Below are positions 25,960 through 34,118 of a stretch of 45,759 nucleotides of DNA, piece by piece. The stretch's first letter is position 1; each line of letters begins with the position of its first letter. The translations under genes and the position numbers were made by a program. Source of the stretch: Prevotellaceae bacterium (GTDB lineage Bacteria; Bacteroidota; Bacteroidia; Bacteroidales; UBA932); assembly GCA_031266015.1 (NCBI GenBank), contig JAISBU010000040.1:1-45759 (forward strand), written 5' to 3'. The notes beneath the pieces are model-generated. The model ran no database searches and was not told the origin of the DNA. It saw only the letters and a program-made list of their open reading frames with translations.

Positions 25960-26574
25960 ATGGCAAAAGAATCTACGCTAAAAAATATGCTGCTTACCCT
26001 GCTGATAATTACATTTGTATCGTCAGCGGTGGTTGGGTTCGTATACTCGCTTACCGAGAAGCCTATTGGTGAGGTTAAAAAAAAGAAGATAAAAGCCTCT
26101 ATAGAACAGGTTATCCCTGCATTTGACACTGTAACCACTTTTAAGGTTGCCGACGACGGAGACTCTCTGGTATTCTACTCCGCTACCAAAAATGGCGCAG
26201 CAGTGGGAACCGCTATTGAAACTTTTGACAACAACGGCTTCAGCGGTCACATTAGCATTATGGTAGGATTTCTGCCCGATGGCACTATTAACGGAGTAGC
26301 GGTGCTATCACAAAACGAAACTCCCGGCCTGGGCGCAAAAATGAGCGAAAAGCAAAAGGAAGGTGCAAAGCCGGCATTTACAACACAGTTTTTAGGCAAA
26401 AATCCAATTAACTTCAAGCTGGCTGTAACCAAGGATGGCGGAAATGTAGATGCCATTACCGCATCAACCATCAGCTCCAGAGCATTCTGCCTCGCAGTAC
26501 AGCGCGCTTACGATGCGCTCAAAGCGCATCAGGCAGCCGATATGGATTACAGCCAGCTGGTCAACGCCGAGTAA
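25960..26574 (+). CDS. rnfG: electron transport complex subunit RnfG
   Basis: A 204-residue subunit with one N-terminal membrane segment (about residues 9-31) and a periplasmic FMN-binding domain. ISIMVGFLPDGTINGVAVLSQNETPGLGAKM is the family block. The flavinylation motif region is DAITASTIS, with TAST at residues 167-170, slightly different from the common SGATxT but with the acceptor Thr in place. Its partner is RnfD in the membrane part of the complex. It is 59 bp after rnfD. Confidence 0.92.
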   Translation: MAKESTLKNMLLTLLIITFVSSAVVGFVYSLTEKPIGEVKKKKIKASIEQVIPAFDTVTTFKVADDGDSLVFYSATKNGAAVGTAIETFDNNGFSGHISIMVGFLPDGTINGVAVLSQNETPGLGAKMSEKQKEGAKPAFTTQFLGKNPINFKLAVTKDGGNVDAITASTISSRAFCLAVQRAYDALKAHQAADMDYSQLVNAE

Positions 26575-26613
26575 CGACAAATATCTGATTATCAAACAAT
26601 TCATAACGTTACC

Positions 26614-27198
26614 ATGAATTTTCAAAATTTAACCAAAGGTATTTTTAAGGAGAATCCAACCTTTGTACTCATGCTAGGTATGTGTCCCACCCTGGCAACT
26701 ACTACCTCCGCCATTAACGGCATAGGTATGGGGGCGGCAACGTTGGCTGTACTTATTATGTCCAACTTAGCCATTTCGCTCATTGCACAGTATATTCCTG
26801 CAAAAGTGCGCATCCCCAGCTACATTGTAGTGATAGCCGCCTTTGTTTCCATGATTGATTTGCTCATGCAGGCCTACGTACCCGATTTGCACGCAACGCT
26901 GGGTATTTTCATTCCGCTTATTGTGGTAAACTGTATCGTGCTTGGCCGTGCAGAGGCTTTTGCCTCTACAAACGGCGCCTTAGCCTCTGCCCTTGACGGC
27001 TTTAGCATTGGTCTTGGTTTTACTTTATCGCTGGGAACCATTGGGGCGATACGCGAGCTGCTTGGCAGCGGTGCAATTTTCGGACAAACTCTTATTGAGA
27101 CGGATGGTATCCTTATATTCGTTCTTGCGCCGGGAGCCTTCCTGGTACTTGGTTACCTAATGGTGCTATTCAACATGCTCAAGAAAAAATTAGCGTAA
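26614..27198 (+). CDS. rnfE: electron transport complex subunit RnfE
   Basis: A 194-residue integral membrane protein of the RnfE/NqrD family with six hydrophobic segments. Hallmarks are NPTFVLMLGMCPTLATTT, the conserved PLIVVNCIVLGRAEAFAS with the Cys that helps hold the membrane iron-sulfur centre, and GAIRELLGSG. It pairs with RnfA in inverted topology. It is 39 bp after rnfG and 26 bp before rnfA. Confidence 0.94.
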   Translation: MNFQNLTKGIFKENPTFVLMLGMCPTLATTTSAINGIGMGAATLAVLIMSNLAISLIAQYIPAKVRIPSYIVVIAAFVSMIDLLMQAYVPDLHATLGIFIPLIVVNCIVLGRAEAFASTNGALASALDGFSIGLGFTLSLGTIGAIRELLGSGAIFGQTLIETDGILIFVLAPGAFLVLGYLMVLFNMLKKKLA

Positions 27199-27224
27199 TA
27201 ACACGTAGAAACACACATTAAGAT

Positions 27225-27803
27225 ATGGAATATATTCTTTTAATTGTAGGCGCTGTTCTGGTAAACAACATTCTGCTTTCGCAATTCCTTGGCATATGCC
27301 CTTTTTTGGGGGTATCAAGCAAGGTAGAAACTGCGCTGGGCATGTCCGGAGCCGTAACCTTTGTAATTGCCATCGCAACCCTGGCAACTTACTTGCTACA
27401 AACCTACATTCTTGACCCATTGGGTATAGGTTACATGCAAACAATCGCCTTCATTTTGGTGATTGCAGCCTTGGTGCAAATGGTGGAAATTGTGCTTAAG
27501 AAGATTAGCCCTTCGCTATACCAGGCTTTGGGTATTTTCCTTCCGCTTATTACTACCAACTGCGCCGTATTAGGTATTGCCATTCTAACCATTCAAAAGA
27601 AGTACACGCTGGTTTCAGGCGTTGTTTTCTCTGTAGCTTCAGCAATTGGTTTTGGTTTGGCAATGGTGCTTTTTGCCGGAATACGTGAAGACTTGGAGCT
27701 CAACAACGTACCCAAGCAGCTCAAAGGGGTTCCCATTGCACTTATCACAGCCGGCATTTTGGCTATGGCCTTTATGGGATTCTCAGGTGTAGTGAAGGTG
27801 TAA
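27225..27803 (+). CDS. rnfA: electron transport complex subunit RnfA
   Basis: A 192-residue integral membrane protein of the RnfA/NqrE family with six hydrophobic segments. It opens with [16 protein letters not shown], which carries the first conserved Cys. [18 protein letters not shown] carries the second, and [23 protein letters not shown] is near the end. Together with RnfE it holds the membrane 2Fe-2S centre. It is the last gene of the operon; repeats begin about 170 bp behind it. Confidence 0.94.
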   Translation: MEYILLIVGAVLVNNILLSQFLGICPFLGVSSKVETALGMSGAVTFVIAIATLATYLLQTYILDPLGIGYMQTIAFILVIAALVQMVEIVLKKISPSLYQALGIFLPLITTNCAVLGIAILTIQKKYTLVSGVVFSVASAIGFGLAMVLFAGIREDLELNNVPKQLKGVPIALITAGILAMAFMGFSGVVKV

Positions 27804-27974
27804 AAAGAGTACCTGTCATGTCCTGCTGAGCTTGTTTTCAGGACACAGAAAAAACAGACTTCGTCGCTGATAAGCACTGATTTTATCCGTAAAAATCTGT
27901 AACGTAGTCTGTTTTATTTGTATTTCCCTCACCGCGCCGTTGGCTTCGCTCAGCAGGACAACGCACATGCACGG

Positions 27975-28035
27975 CATCCCAATTATGAATTATCAATTAC
28001 GCATTATTTGTTACTTTGTCTTGACACAAAGTAAC
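27975..28035 (+). repeat. 61-bp repeat ending in a 26-bp palindrome, second copy
   Basis: Identical to 20192-20252 except for 3 bases. It ends in the same palindrome with arms GTTACTTTGT/ACAAAGTAAC (28010-28035). The sequences after the palindrome are unrelated at the two sites, so the palindrome marks an edge of the repeat. Confidence 0.8.
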
Positions 28036-28090
28036 AATAAAACATGACAGCCCACAAATCACATTCAACCACCAACCATTGTCAGCTCTC

Positions 28091-28175
28091 AGCTAAAAAA
28101 GCGCTTTGCCGGCTCACCCGCACCGGAGGCTCTGCAAAGCCCATGCAAACAGGTAACCCGACAAAACGCTTTTAA
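28091..28175 (+). repeat. third, diverged copy of the GGCTCTGCAAAGC core repeat
   Basis: Bases 28116-28154 match the core of copies A and B (CGGAGGCTCTGCAAAGC, then ATGCRAACAGGT). The flanking arms are different in sequence but again complementary: AAAAAGCG upstream and CGCTTTT downstream. The outer 0.1 kb of copies A and B is absent. Confidence 0.6.
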
Positions 28176-28208
28176 ACAATTAAAAGTGGAGAATTAAAAA
28201 GTCGGCAC

Positions 28209-31200
28209 TTAAGGACGCCAAGTACAACGAAGATTATGCATATTTTGCTGAACCCATCCGCAAAATTGACTTTGAAGTGATGTTGGACTTGAAACATAGT
28301 ACCATCCACAACCACCGTTGTTCTTAGCATACTTTGAACTGCTGGCATACCCACATCTAATTCCTGCTGCTACACATTCAAAAGTAGAAAATCCCGCCGG
28401 TATCCAAATATTTTGGACTTCCTTATATGATGGTACATACCAACCTGTTCCCTTGGCGCTACACGTTGCGAAATTATTCAGTAACCCACAATTTGCAACA
28501 ACTATAGCGCTTGACATCCTACCATCCGGAACAACAAGCGTTTCATTATCAGGTGGATAATAGCATGCAAAACTACCTCTTGCCGAATTTTCCATTGCGT
28601 ACCATAAATCTACCCCCGTATTGCCGCTGTATCCACAGTTTGCGCAGAACACAGCATCTGCAGGAATGGCCGGGAGCTGAAAGGTATTCAGCGCCACCTG
28701 CGGGCTCTCACAGCCAACAGCATCCTTCACTTTTAGGTAGTAGGTAGCGAGCGTTGTTATGTTTTGTGCCGCCGTGCCCGAAGCCGTAACTATTGAGGCA
28801 ACGGTTTGCACAATGTCATTATCCGAATAATTGGCGCTGCCGTCTCCCCAAGCGTACGTATAGGGCGCGACACCCGAACCGCCCATGGCCTGCAAGGCCA
28901 GCTTACCGTTGATAGAGATAGGATTTATACTGGCCACCACCATTGAAGTCGACACTGCCTTTGTGGCTGTAGCCACCAGCTTGCGCGCGGTAGAAACGCA
29001 TCCGCCGTTAGGGTTACGGGCCTCCGCATAAAAGGTGGTGGTGGCTAATATGGCAGCGTTGGTATACGTGTTAACGCCCACGGCCAACGGAGCGCCACCC
29101 GTTGGTTGCGCGTACCAGTCTATGGTTGCGCTGGTGCTGGGAGTAGCCGTCAGCGTTAATGCTCCGGCATTCAAAGTTCCGCAAAACTCAAACTCCGGAG
29201 TCCAACTCGACGTACTTGCGCTTATAGACGGAGCATTGTTAACTGCCAGCGTTATGGTTGCGCCGTTAGAAGTACAAGAGCCTAATCCTACTACAGAAGA
29301 AATTACATTCCGGCGGTAGTACATGACCCCGCCGGGAGCCGTCTGATACGTATCATCCGTTGCACCTGCAATGTCTGTCCAAGCACTGTTGTTGGCGCTG
29401 TCCTGCCATTGGTAGGTGTAACCCTCGCCAAAGCCGTCAGCTGGTGCCGACGGCGTAAGCAGCGCTGTGCCTCCCGCACAAATATCTACCACTACCGATG
29501 GCGCGACCACGCTTTTGGAGTATATACGGTGATAGCCGCTTGGCGAACCGTAGTTAGCCCCACCATCACAACTGGACAGACGCCGGTAGTAGTAGTACGT
29601 ATTGGTTCCTGTATGGTTAGCTGCAGGAGGGGTATAGGTAGCGTCCGTTGCATCTGCAATGTTGGTATAACTTGTGTCTGTAGTGCCACCGGATTGCCAC
29701 TGGTAAAGGTAGGTTATACCTCCTGTAGGCGCCGGCAAGCTCAGCTCACGGGTGGTGTTGGGACAAACGGGATAGGTAACATTATCCGTATTTTGAACGG
29801 GAGTGCCCACCGTTACCATGGTTACACCGCCATTGGTGCTGCAAAAGTTCGAGGATACTGTAGAGGTTACATTTCTCCGGTAGTACATAACTCCCGCCGC
29901 AGGCGTAAAGTTATACGTAGCGCTTGTGATTCCCACAAGGTTTTCCCAAGTACTGTTGTCGGCGCTGCTTTGCCACTGATAGGTATACCCCGTACCAAAA
30001 CCGTTGCTTGCCGCTGCCGGGCTTAGCGTAATGGCAGCCGCCGTACACCTGATAACCGAGGTCGCTGCCGGAGCAGTAACTGCAAGTGCTGTGATTCGCT
30101 GCGCCGGAGTAGGATTGCTCCACGTTAGTCCGCCATCGCAGCTGGCCATACGCCGGTAACAATAGGGGAGAAGGTAACTATTTGTGATTCCATGATTGGT
30201 TGCCGGCGGAGTGTAATCCTCAACATCTGAGTCGGGTATTGTTTTGTAGGCGGTATCCGAGTTGTTGGTTCCCGCGTACTGCCACCTGTAGGTATAGGTT
30301 GTTCCTCCCGTAGCGGCAGGCAAATTTATAGTATGGGTTGTATTGGGGCAGATATTAGCGTTCGTAGAGGTTGTAGTTTCCTTAGGCACTCCCCTCATAT
30401 CAACCGTAGTAGGCGCTCCTTGCAAAGCGCAGCTTGCACTGGAAAGCGTAGTGGTTATGTTGCGCCTGTAGTAGTTCAATCCCGCCTGTGCAGGCGTTGT
30501 ATAAGCTGCACCGGTCTCTGCCTCAATATCTGTCCAGGCAGTACCGTTTGTGCTAACCTGCCATTGGTAAGTATAGTCCGTTCCGAAGCCACCGCTTGCC
30601 GCTGCCGGGGAAAGCGTTTTCTGAGAAACGCTACACTCGGCAATGCTAGCTGCGGCAGGAGCCGTAATGTTAGAAACATACACTCTGTGGTAGCCGCTAA
30701 CGCTTTGTTTTCCGCATGAGGTAGCCAATCGTCTGTAGTAGTAGTAATAGGTAACGGCAGCGTGGTTGGTAGCTTCAGGCGTATAGTTAGGCGACGTAGC
30801 ACCCTGAATATCAGCATAATTCGCATCGGCGGTTCCGCCATACTGCCATTGGTAGCTAATAGCTCCAGAACCACCTGTAGCCTCCGCCAACACCAGTTCC
30901 CGCGTAGTATTGGGGCATACATTATATGTAACGTTAGTAGTACTTTGCGACACGGCAACACCTCCCGAGATAGAAGCCGTCCAAGAACCATCGGATGCCA
31001 CAAACGTTGTTTGGCACATTCCATCCCGCGCCTCACGAGTGTAAACCCCTTCAATAGCTGGCGTATAGGTCGCTGTATTACTTTCAATAATATTCGCACC
31101 GCTTTTCCACCGGTAGGTAACTACGCTACCGCCGCCGCTTGCCGGAGCCGTGCTGGGAATTTCCGTAAAATCACAAGCCGCCGCCTGCCCCGTACTGCTG

Positions 31201-32702
31201 ATAGCTCCCGCACTGAACGGAGACAACACCAGTACGCTTACCTCGGAAGAATATACGCTCCAACGGCCGTAGTAGTCTGCTGCACGTACCTTCAGCGTTT
31301 TCTGCTCGCGCACGGTAGAGGTCAAAACAATATTGGCCGAAGTCTGCTCCGGCTGCTCTACCCCGTCCACCACAAACTGATACTTTGTAAAGCCCAACGA
31401 GGTGGAAATGGCGGTACCGCTGCACACGCTGTCAACAGCCATCAATACAGGCGCAGGAATTTCCTTAGGTGTAGGAGATACGCTGCTCTCCCCTTTTACG
31501 CATCGCACCGGAAGCATATCCGTTTTCAAGCCTTTGGCATTATCTATCTTAGTGGCATCTGCTGCCCAGGTACTGCCATCCTCTGCAAGTGCAATACGGT
31601 TGGCGCTAATGCTATACATAGATCCCACATGGCTGGCAGCCCAAAAAGCGCCCCGCTTCAAAGAGCCGTTATTAATTCCGTTAGCAGCCTCTATAGGCAC
31701 AGCCATCCAGTCAAAACCGTATCTATCCAGTGCGTCGCGCAACTGCATGTTGTTTGCAGGAGCATACCATGATGATGCTGTTCCGGCCTCCGATGCAGCC
31801 AACTGCTTTGTAAACCCTTCATTCCAACCGAAAGGGTCAACTCCTAATCCAAGCTGCTCCCACTCCGTTTGCGTTGGAATATGCCATCCCGCAGAGCAAA
31901 CTCCCTGAGGGCCCAAGGTGGTGCTGGGCAATTCTACGCTAGACATAGGCGTGCTACGGGGAATAGCCGTAACCGCCTCATACCAAGTGTATAAGCGGGC
32001 TAACTTGCAGCTAACACCTGTAGCGCAGCTGCCAATACTGTCCGAAGAACTACCTCCGTATCGTAAGTTTTGCGCCATCCACCAGCGATTATCCGGCATA
32101 AATACCAATCGGTATTTATTACAATCCCGCACATCTTTAACATACGCCTCCCACCGGCTGCCGGAACCACTGGCAGCTTTGTTGCAGGCCAGCAATGTCA
32201 GGTTATTATCCTTACCTGGATAAGGACAATCTGCCCCAATATTTTTATTGGAAAAAAAAAGATTAGATCCGCCGACACCACAGCCTAAGCACTCATCCGC
32301 CTTTTTGTAGACCTCCACGGTAAGCGCTACGCTATCGGTGGGCAGTACCCCTAAGGGCAGGTGGACTTTTAGCTTAAGTCCGCTAGCCTGTACGTCGGTA
32401 ATAGCAGAATCGTTCGCCAAAGTATACCGATCGGTATTGCTTAGGAGGACAGAACCAGCAGTTCCGAATTTTACCCGAGCGCTGTCCATGAAAATACCGC
32501 TTCGAAATGTTTTGGTCTTGAATCTCAGCTCGTAGCGGGCGCACTGGTCAGGCGCATCGTAGACCAGCTCGCCGTAGATGAAGCGGTTTTTGAGGTCTAC
32601 GTTGGTGTTAGTAATGTAGACTATGGGCTCCATTGCCCATGCCTGTGTGCTGAGGAGTGTACCCATCAGAAGGAGCCGGCTCAGCAAAAGTTGTTTTTTC
32701 AT
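28209..32702 (-). CDS. large secreted FISUMP-domain protein with tandem Ig-like repeats
   Basis: A 1497-residue exported protein. ATG 32702 is chosen because the signal peptide MKKQLLLSRLLLMGTLLSTQAWA starts there. About residues 185-405 form a Fibrobacter-paralogous (FISUMP) domain: WWMAQNLRYGG, ARLYTWYEA, CSAGWHIPTQTEWEQL, and the closing LPVRCVK. A short Ig-like segment follows. Residues about 590-1163 are three consecutive units of about 190 residues. Each unit starts at a CPNTT motif and holds two YQWQ/YRWQ Ig-like subdomains ending in YYRR. The last 130 residues form a Cys-rich domain with a second FISUMP-like GTGWYVPSYKEVQNIW. No T9SS sorting domain is visible and the chain ends in CTWRP. 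The likely role is surface binding; the ligand is unknown. Confidence 0.75.
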   Translation of the reverse strand: MKKQLLLSRLLLMGTLLSTQAWAMEPIVYITNTNVDLKNRFIYGELVYDAPDQCARYELRFKTKTFRSGIFMDSARVKFGTAGSVLLSNTDRYTLANDSAITDVQASGLKLKVHLPLGVLPTDSVALTVEVYKKADECLGCGVGGSNLFFSNKNIGADCPYPGKDNNLTLLACNKAASGSGSRWEAYVKDVRDCNKYRLVFMPDNRWWMAQNLRYGGSSSDSIGSCATGVSCKLARLYTWYEAVTAIPRSTPMSSVELPSTTLGPQGVCSAGWHIPTQTEWEQLGLGVDPFGWNEGFTKQLAASEAGTASSWYAPANNMQLRDALDRYGFDWMAVPIEAANGINNGSLKRGAFWAASHVGSMYSISANRIALAEDGSTWAADATKIDNAKGLKTDMLPVRCVKGESSVSPTPKEIPAPVLMAVDSVCSGTAISTSLGFTKYQFVVDGVEQPEQTSANIVLTSTVREQKTLKVRAADYYGRWSVYSSEVSVLVLSPFSAGAISSTGQAAACDFTEIPSTAPASGGGSVVTYRWKSGANIIESNTATYTPAIEGVYTREARDGMCQTTFVASDGSWTASISGGVAVSQSTTNVTYNVCPNTTRELVLAEATGGSGAISYQWQYGGTADANYADIQGATSPNYTPEATNHAAVTYYYYYRRLATSCGKQSVSGYHRVYVSNITAPAAASIAECSVSQKTLSPAAASGGFGTDYTYQWQVSTNGTAWTDIEAETGAAYTTPAQAGLNYYRRNITTTLSSASCALQGAPTTVDMRGVPKETTTSTNANICPNTTHTINLPAATGGTTYTYRWQYAGTNNSDTAYKTIPDSDVEDYTPPATNHGITNSYLLPYCYRRMASCDGGLTWSNPTPAQRITALAVTAPAATSVIRCTAAAITLSPAAASNGFGTGYTYQWQSSADNSTWENLVGITSATYNFTPAAGVMYYRRNVTSTVSSNFCSTNGGVTMVTVGTPVQNTDNVTYPVCPNTTRELSLPAPTGGITYLYQWQSGGTTDTSYTNIADATDATYTPPAANHTGTNTYYYYRRLSSCDGGANYGSPSGYHRIYSKSVVAPSVVVDICAGGTALLTPSAPADGFGEGYTYQWQDSANNSAWTDIAGATDDTYQTAPGGVMYYRRNVISSVVGLGSCTSNGATITLAVNNAPSISASTSSWTPEFEFCGTLNAGALTLTATPSTSATIDWYAQPTGGAPLAVGVNTYTNAAILATTTFYAEARNPNGGCVSTARKLVATATKAVSTSMVVASINPISINGKLALQAMGGSGVAPYTYAWGDGSANYSDNDIVQTVASIVTASGTAAQNITTLATYYLKVKDAVGCESPQVALNTFQLPAIPADAVFCANCGYSGNTGVDLWYAMENSARGSFACYYPPDNETLVVPDGRMSSAIVVANCGLLNNFATCSAKGTGWYVPSYKEVQNIWIPAGFSTFECVAAGIRCGYASSSKYAKNNGGCGWYYVSSPTSLQSQFCGWVQQNMHNLRCTWRP
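29214..30935 (-). repeat. three tandem 0.57-kb coding repeats
   Basis: Within the large secreted protein gene, three consecutive units of about 190 codons begin at the motif CPNTT(R/H). They share blocks such as GFGxxYTYQWQ, YTPPAxNH and MYYRRNVxS. Similarity between units is clear at protein level but imperfect, so the duplications are not recent. Confidence 0.75.
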
Positions 32703-33438
32703 TGCAGAAAAATTTAGTTTGCTCTTGTAAGGCCCCAACTCCTTGGGCTATGTAAAATATATGTGATTGTCGGACGTACTCCGGAAATGAAAAGCGCGGA
32801 GTTGCAAACCTTATTCTGAATCTAGGTACGACCAAGCACCTCCGAGAAAAATAAGTACAACCTCGCGCCACGCTAAAGCATAGCATGGACGTGAACTTGC
32901 TCTTTATTCTTTTCTCGTTAAAATTGGTCGTTCTAGATCTCAAAGAATAAAAGCTATCGCTTTAGAAAGTATGTCTACAAAAAACTCTTTGTTGAATCGT
33001 TTAAAACGCGTTTAATTATTGAACTGTCTGTGCTGCCTGCTTTTCCCGCTGCCAATTCAACAAATCAACGGTTCCACAACTCAACACATGCTGCAAATAT
33101 AGTAATTTTTTCACTTATACAATATTTGTCGCTACAAATGTAACGGTAAATAGGAAAATTTATTGTGCAACAATTTACAATTGAACGGTACGTGTGCGTT
33201 GTCATCCTGAGCGAAGCGAAACATCTCAGGTTCGCACCATGTTGCTGCTGTGCATATGCATTGTCACCATGAGCCTGTCGAAGGGTGCGTAGTTAATACT
33301 CTCATAATCAAATTATTACTGTGATAAACAATGAGGCAATCTCCCAATTTGGATATAAGATTTCTCGGCTTCACTCGTTCCTCGTCGCGCTCGAAATGAC
33401 GGCGACCTTTTCAATCGGAGGGAGGGAGGGTTGAGGTT
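32703..33438. other. 0.7-kb non-coding region upstream of the large secreted protein
   Basis: No convincing gene. Bases 33094-33101 read TATATTTG on the minus strand with ATTG at 33120-33123 (18-bp spacer), a possible promoter that would give a leader of about 390 nt for the large protein. Bases 33190-33280 contain GTCATCCTGAGCGAAGCG and GAGCCTGTCGAAGGG repeat scraps, and 33357-33402 is an inverted copy of a composite-repeat module. Confidence 0.5.
33357..33402 (-). repeat. inverted copy of the GTCATTTCGAGCG repeat module
   Basis: The reverse complement matches 20105-20149 (GTCATTTCGAGCG, then GACGAGGAACGAGTGAAG, then GAGAAATCTT) with only a few mismatches, showing that this module also occurs alone. 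Confidence 0.7.
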
Positions 33439-33975
33439 TTACGCAAAAACTACGGCATCCATTTTTACATCAAACTGTTCCACAGAAATTTGTTCCAGCA
33501 GCTGAAAATCAAAACACACGCCAATTTTGTACGCTAAGGTTGTTTTTAAGAACCGATCGTAGTAACCTTTTCCTCGCCCCAAGCGGTTATTATGCTTATC
33601 AAAAGCCAAGCCCGGAATAATGGCCAGATCAAACTGCGGAGTTTCTGCAGAAATTTCCGGTTCCTGAATGCCAAATGCAGCCGTATTGGTCAATGATTGC
33701 AATCCGTTGAACCGGCCAAAAACTAAATCATTCCCCGCTATTACCGGCAGGTAAATATTTTTTTTTTCGCACCAACGCAGCATAAAATCCTGAGTTTGCA
33801 CCTCTTCCGGTAAAGAACTGTATACCAAAATAGTGTTGGCGGCGCTAAAGAGTGCAAGTTTTTCAATCTTGGAGAATATGGCATTCGACTTCTCCACTCG
33901 CTGTTGAGGAGTACAAGCCCTCAGCAGCTGCTTAGCTTGATCACGAACCGTATGTTTTCGCTGAGAAATTGTCAT
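33439..33975 (-). CDS. 5-formyltetrahydrofolate cyclo-ligase
   Basis: A 178-residue enzyme that converts 5-formyl-THF to 5,10-methenyl-THF with ATP. Family blocks are ILVYSSLPEEVQT, LPVIAGNDLVFGRF, FGIQEP, DLAIIPGLAFDKHNNRLGRGKGYYDRFL and the final DAVVFA. The basic RLGRGKGYYDR segment binds ATP phosphate. The start is ATG 33975; a TTG two codons upstream is possible. It is divergent from dnaG. Confidence 0.93.
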   Translation of the reverse strand: MTISQRKHTVRDQAKQLLRACTPQQRVEKSNAIFSKIEKLALFSAANTILVYSSLPEEVQTQDFMLRWCEKKNIYLPVIAGNDLVFGRFNGLQSLTNTAAFGIQEPEISAETPQFDLAIIPGLAFDKHNNRLGRGKGYYDRFLKTTLAYKIGVCFDFQLLEQISVEQFDVKMDAVVFA

Positions 33976-34100
33976 GAACAAAATTGACGTTTACGGGTAA
34001 ACAAATGTAGCTTTTCGAATTCACAAAACCAAAAAACGATTGTTAACTATTTAATAATCAACGTACTATCATTATTAACACAATCCTCTTTTATTTTTGG

Positions 34101-34108
34101 TATCTTTG
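34101..34108 (+). promoter_or_regulatory. -7 promoter element of dnaG
   Basis: TATCTTTG is a perfect TAnnTTTG match, 10 bp before the ATG of dnaG, implying a very short 5' leader. No clear -33 TTG is found at the expected distance. Confidence 0.5.
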
Positions 34109-34118
34109 TAAATTAAGC

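Larger units (their letters stand above)
27804..28208. other. 405-bp intergenic region with repeats behind rnfA
   Basis: No gene is seen. In order it holds a 10-bp inverted repeat AAAACAGACT (27851-27860) / AGTCTGTTTT (27906-27915), a possible long-loop terminator for rnf; the 61-bp palindrome-ending repeat; and the third copy of the GGCTCTGCAAAGC core repeat. The last two are listed separately. Confidence 0.6.

Noticed and set aside
29035..31772. Long plus-strand ORFs (up to 336 codons) opposite the large secreted protein
   Set aside because: They are antisense shadows of the tandem repeats, rich in Arg, Cys and Ser, without domain features.
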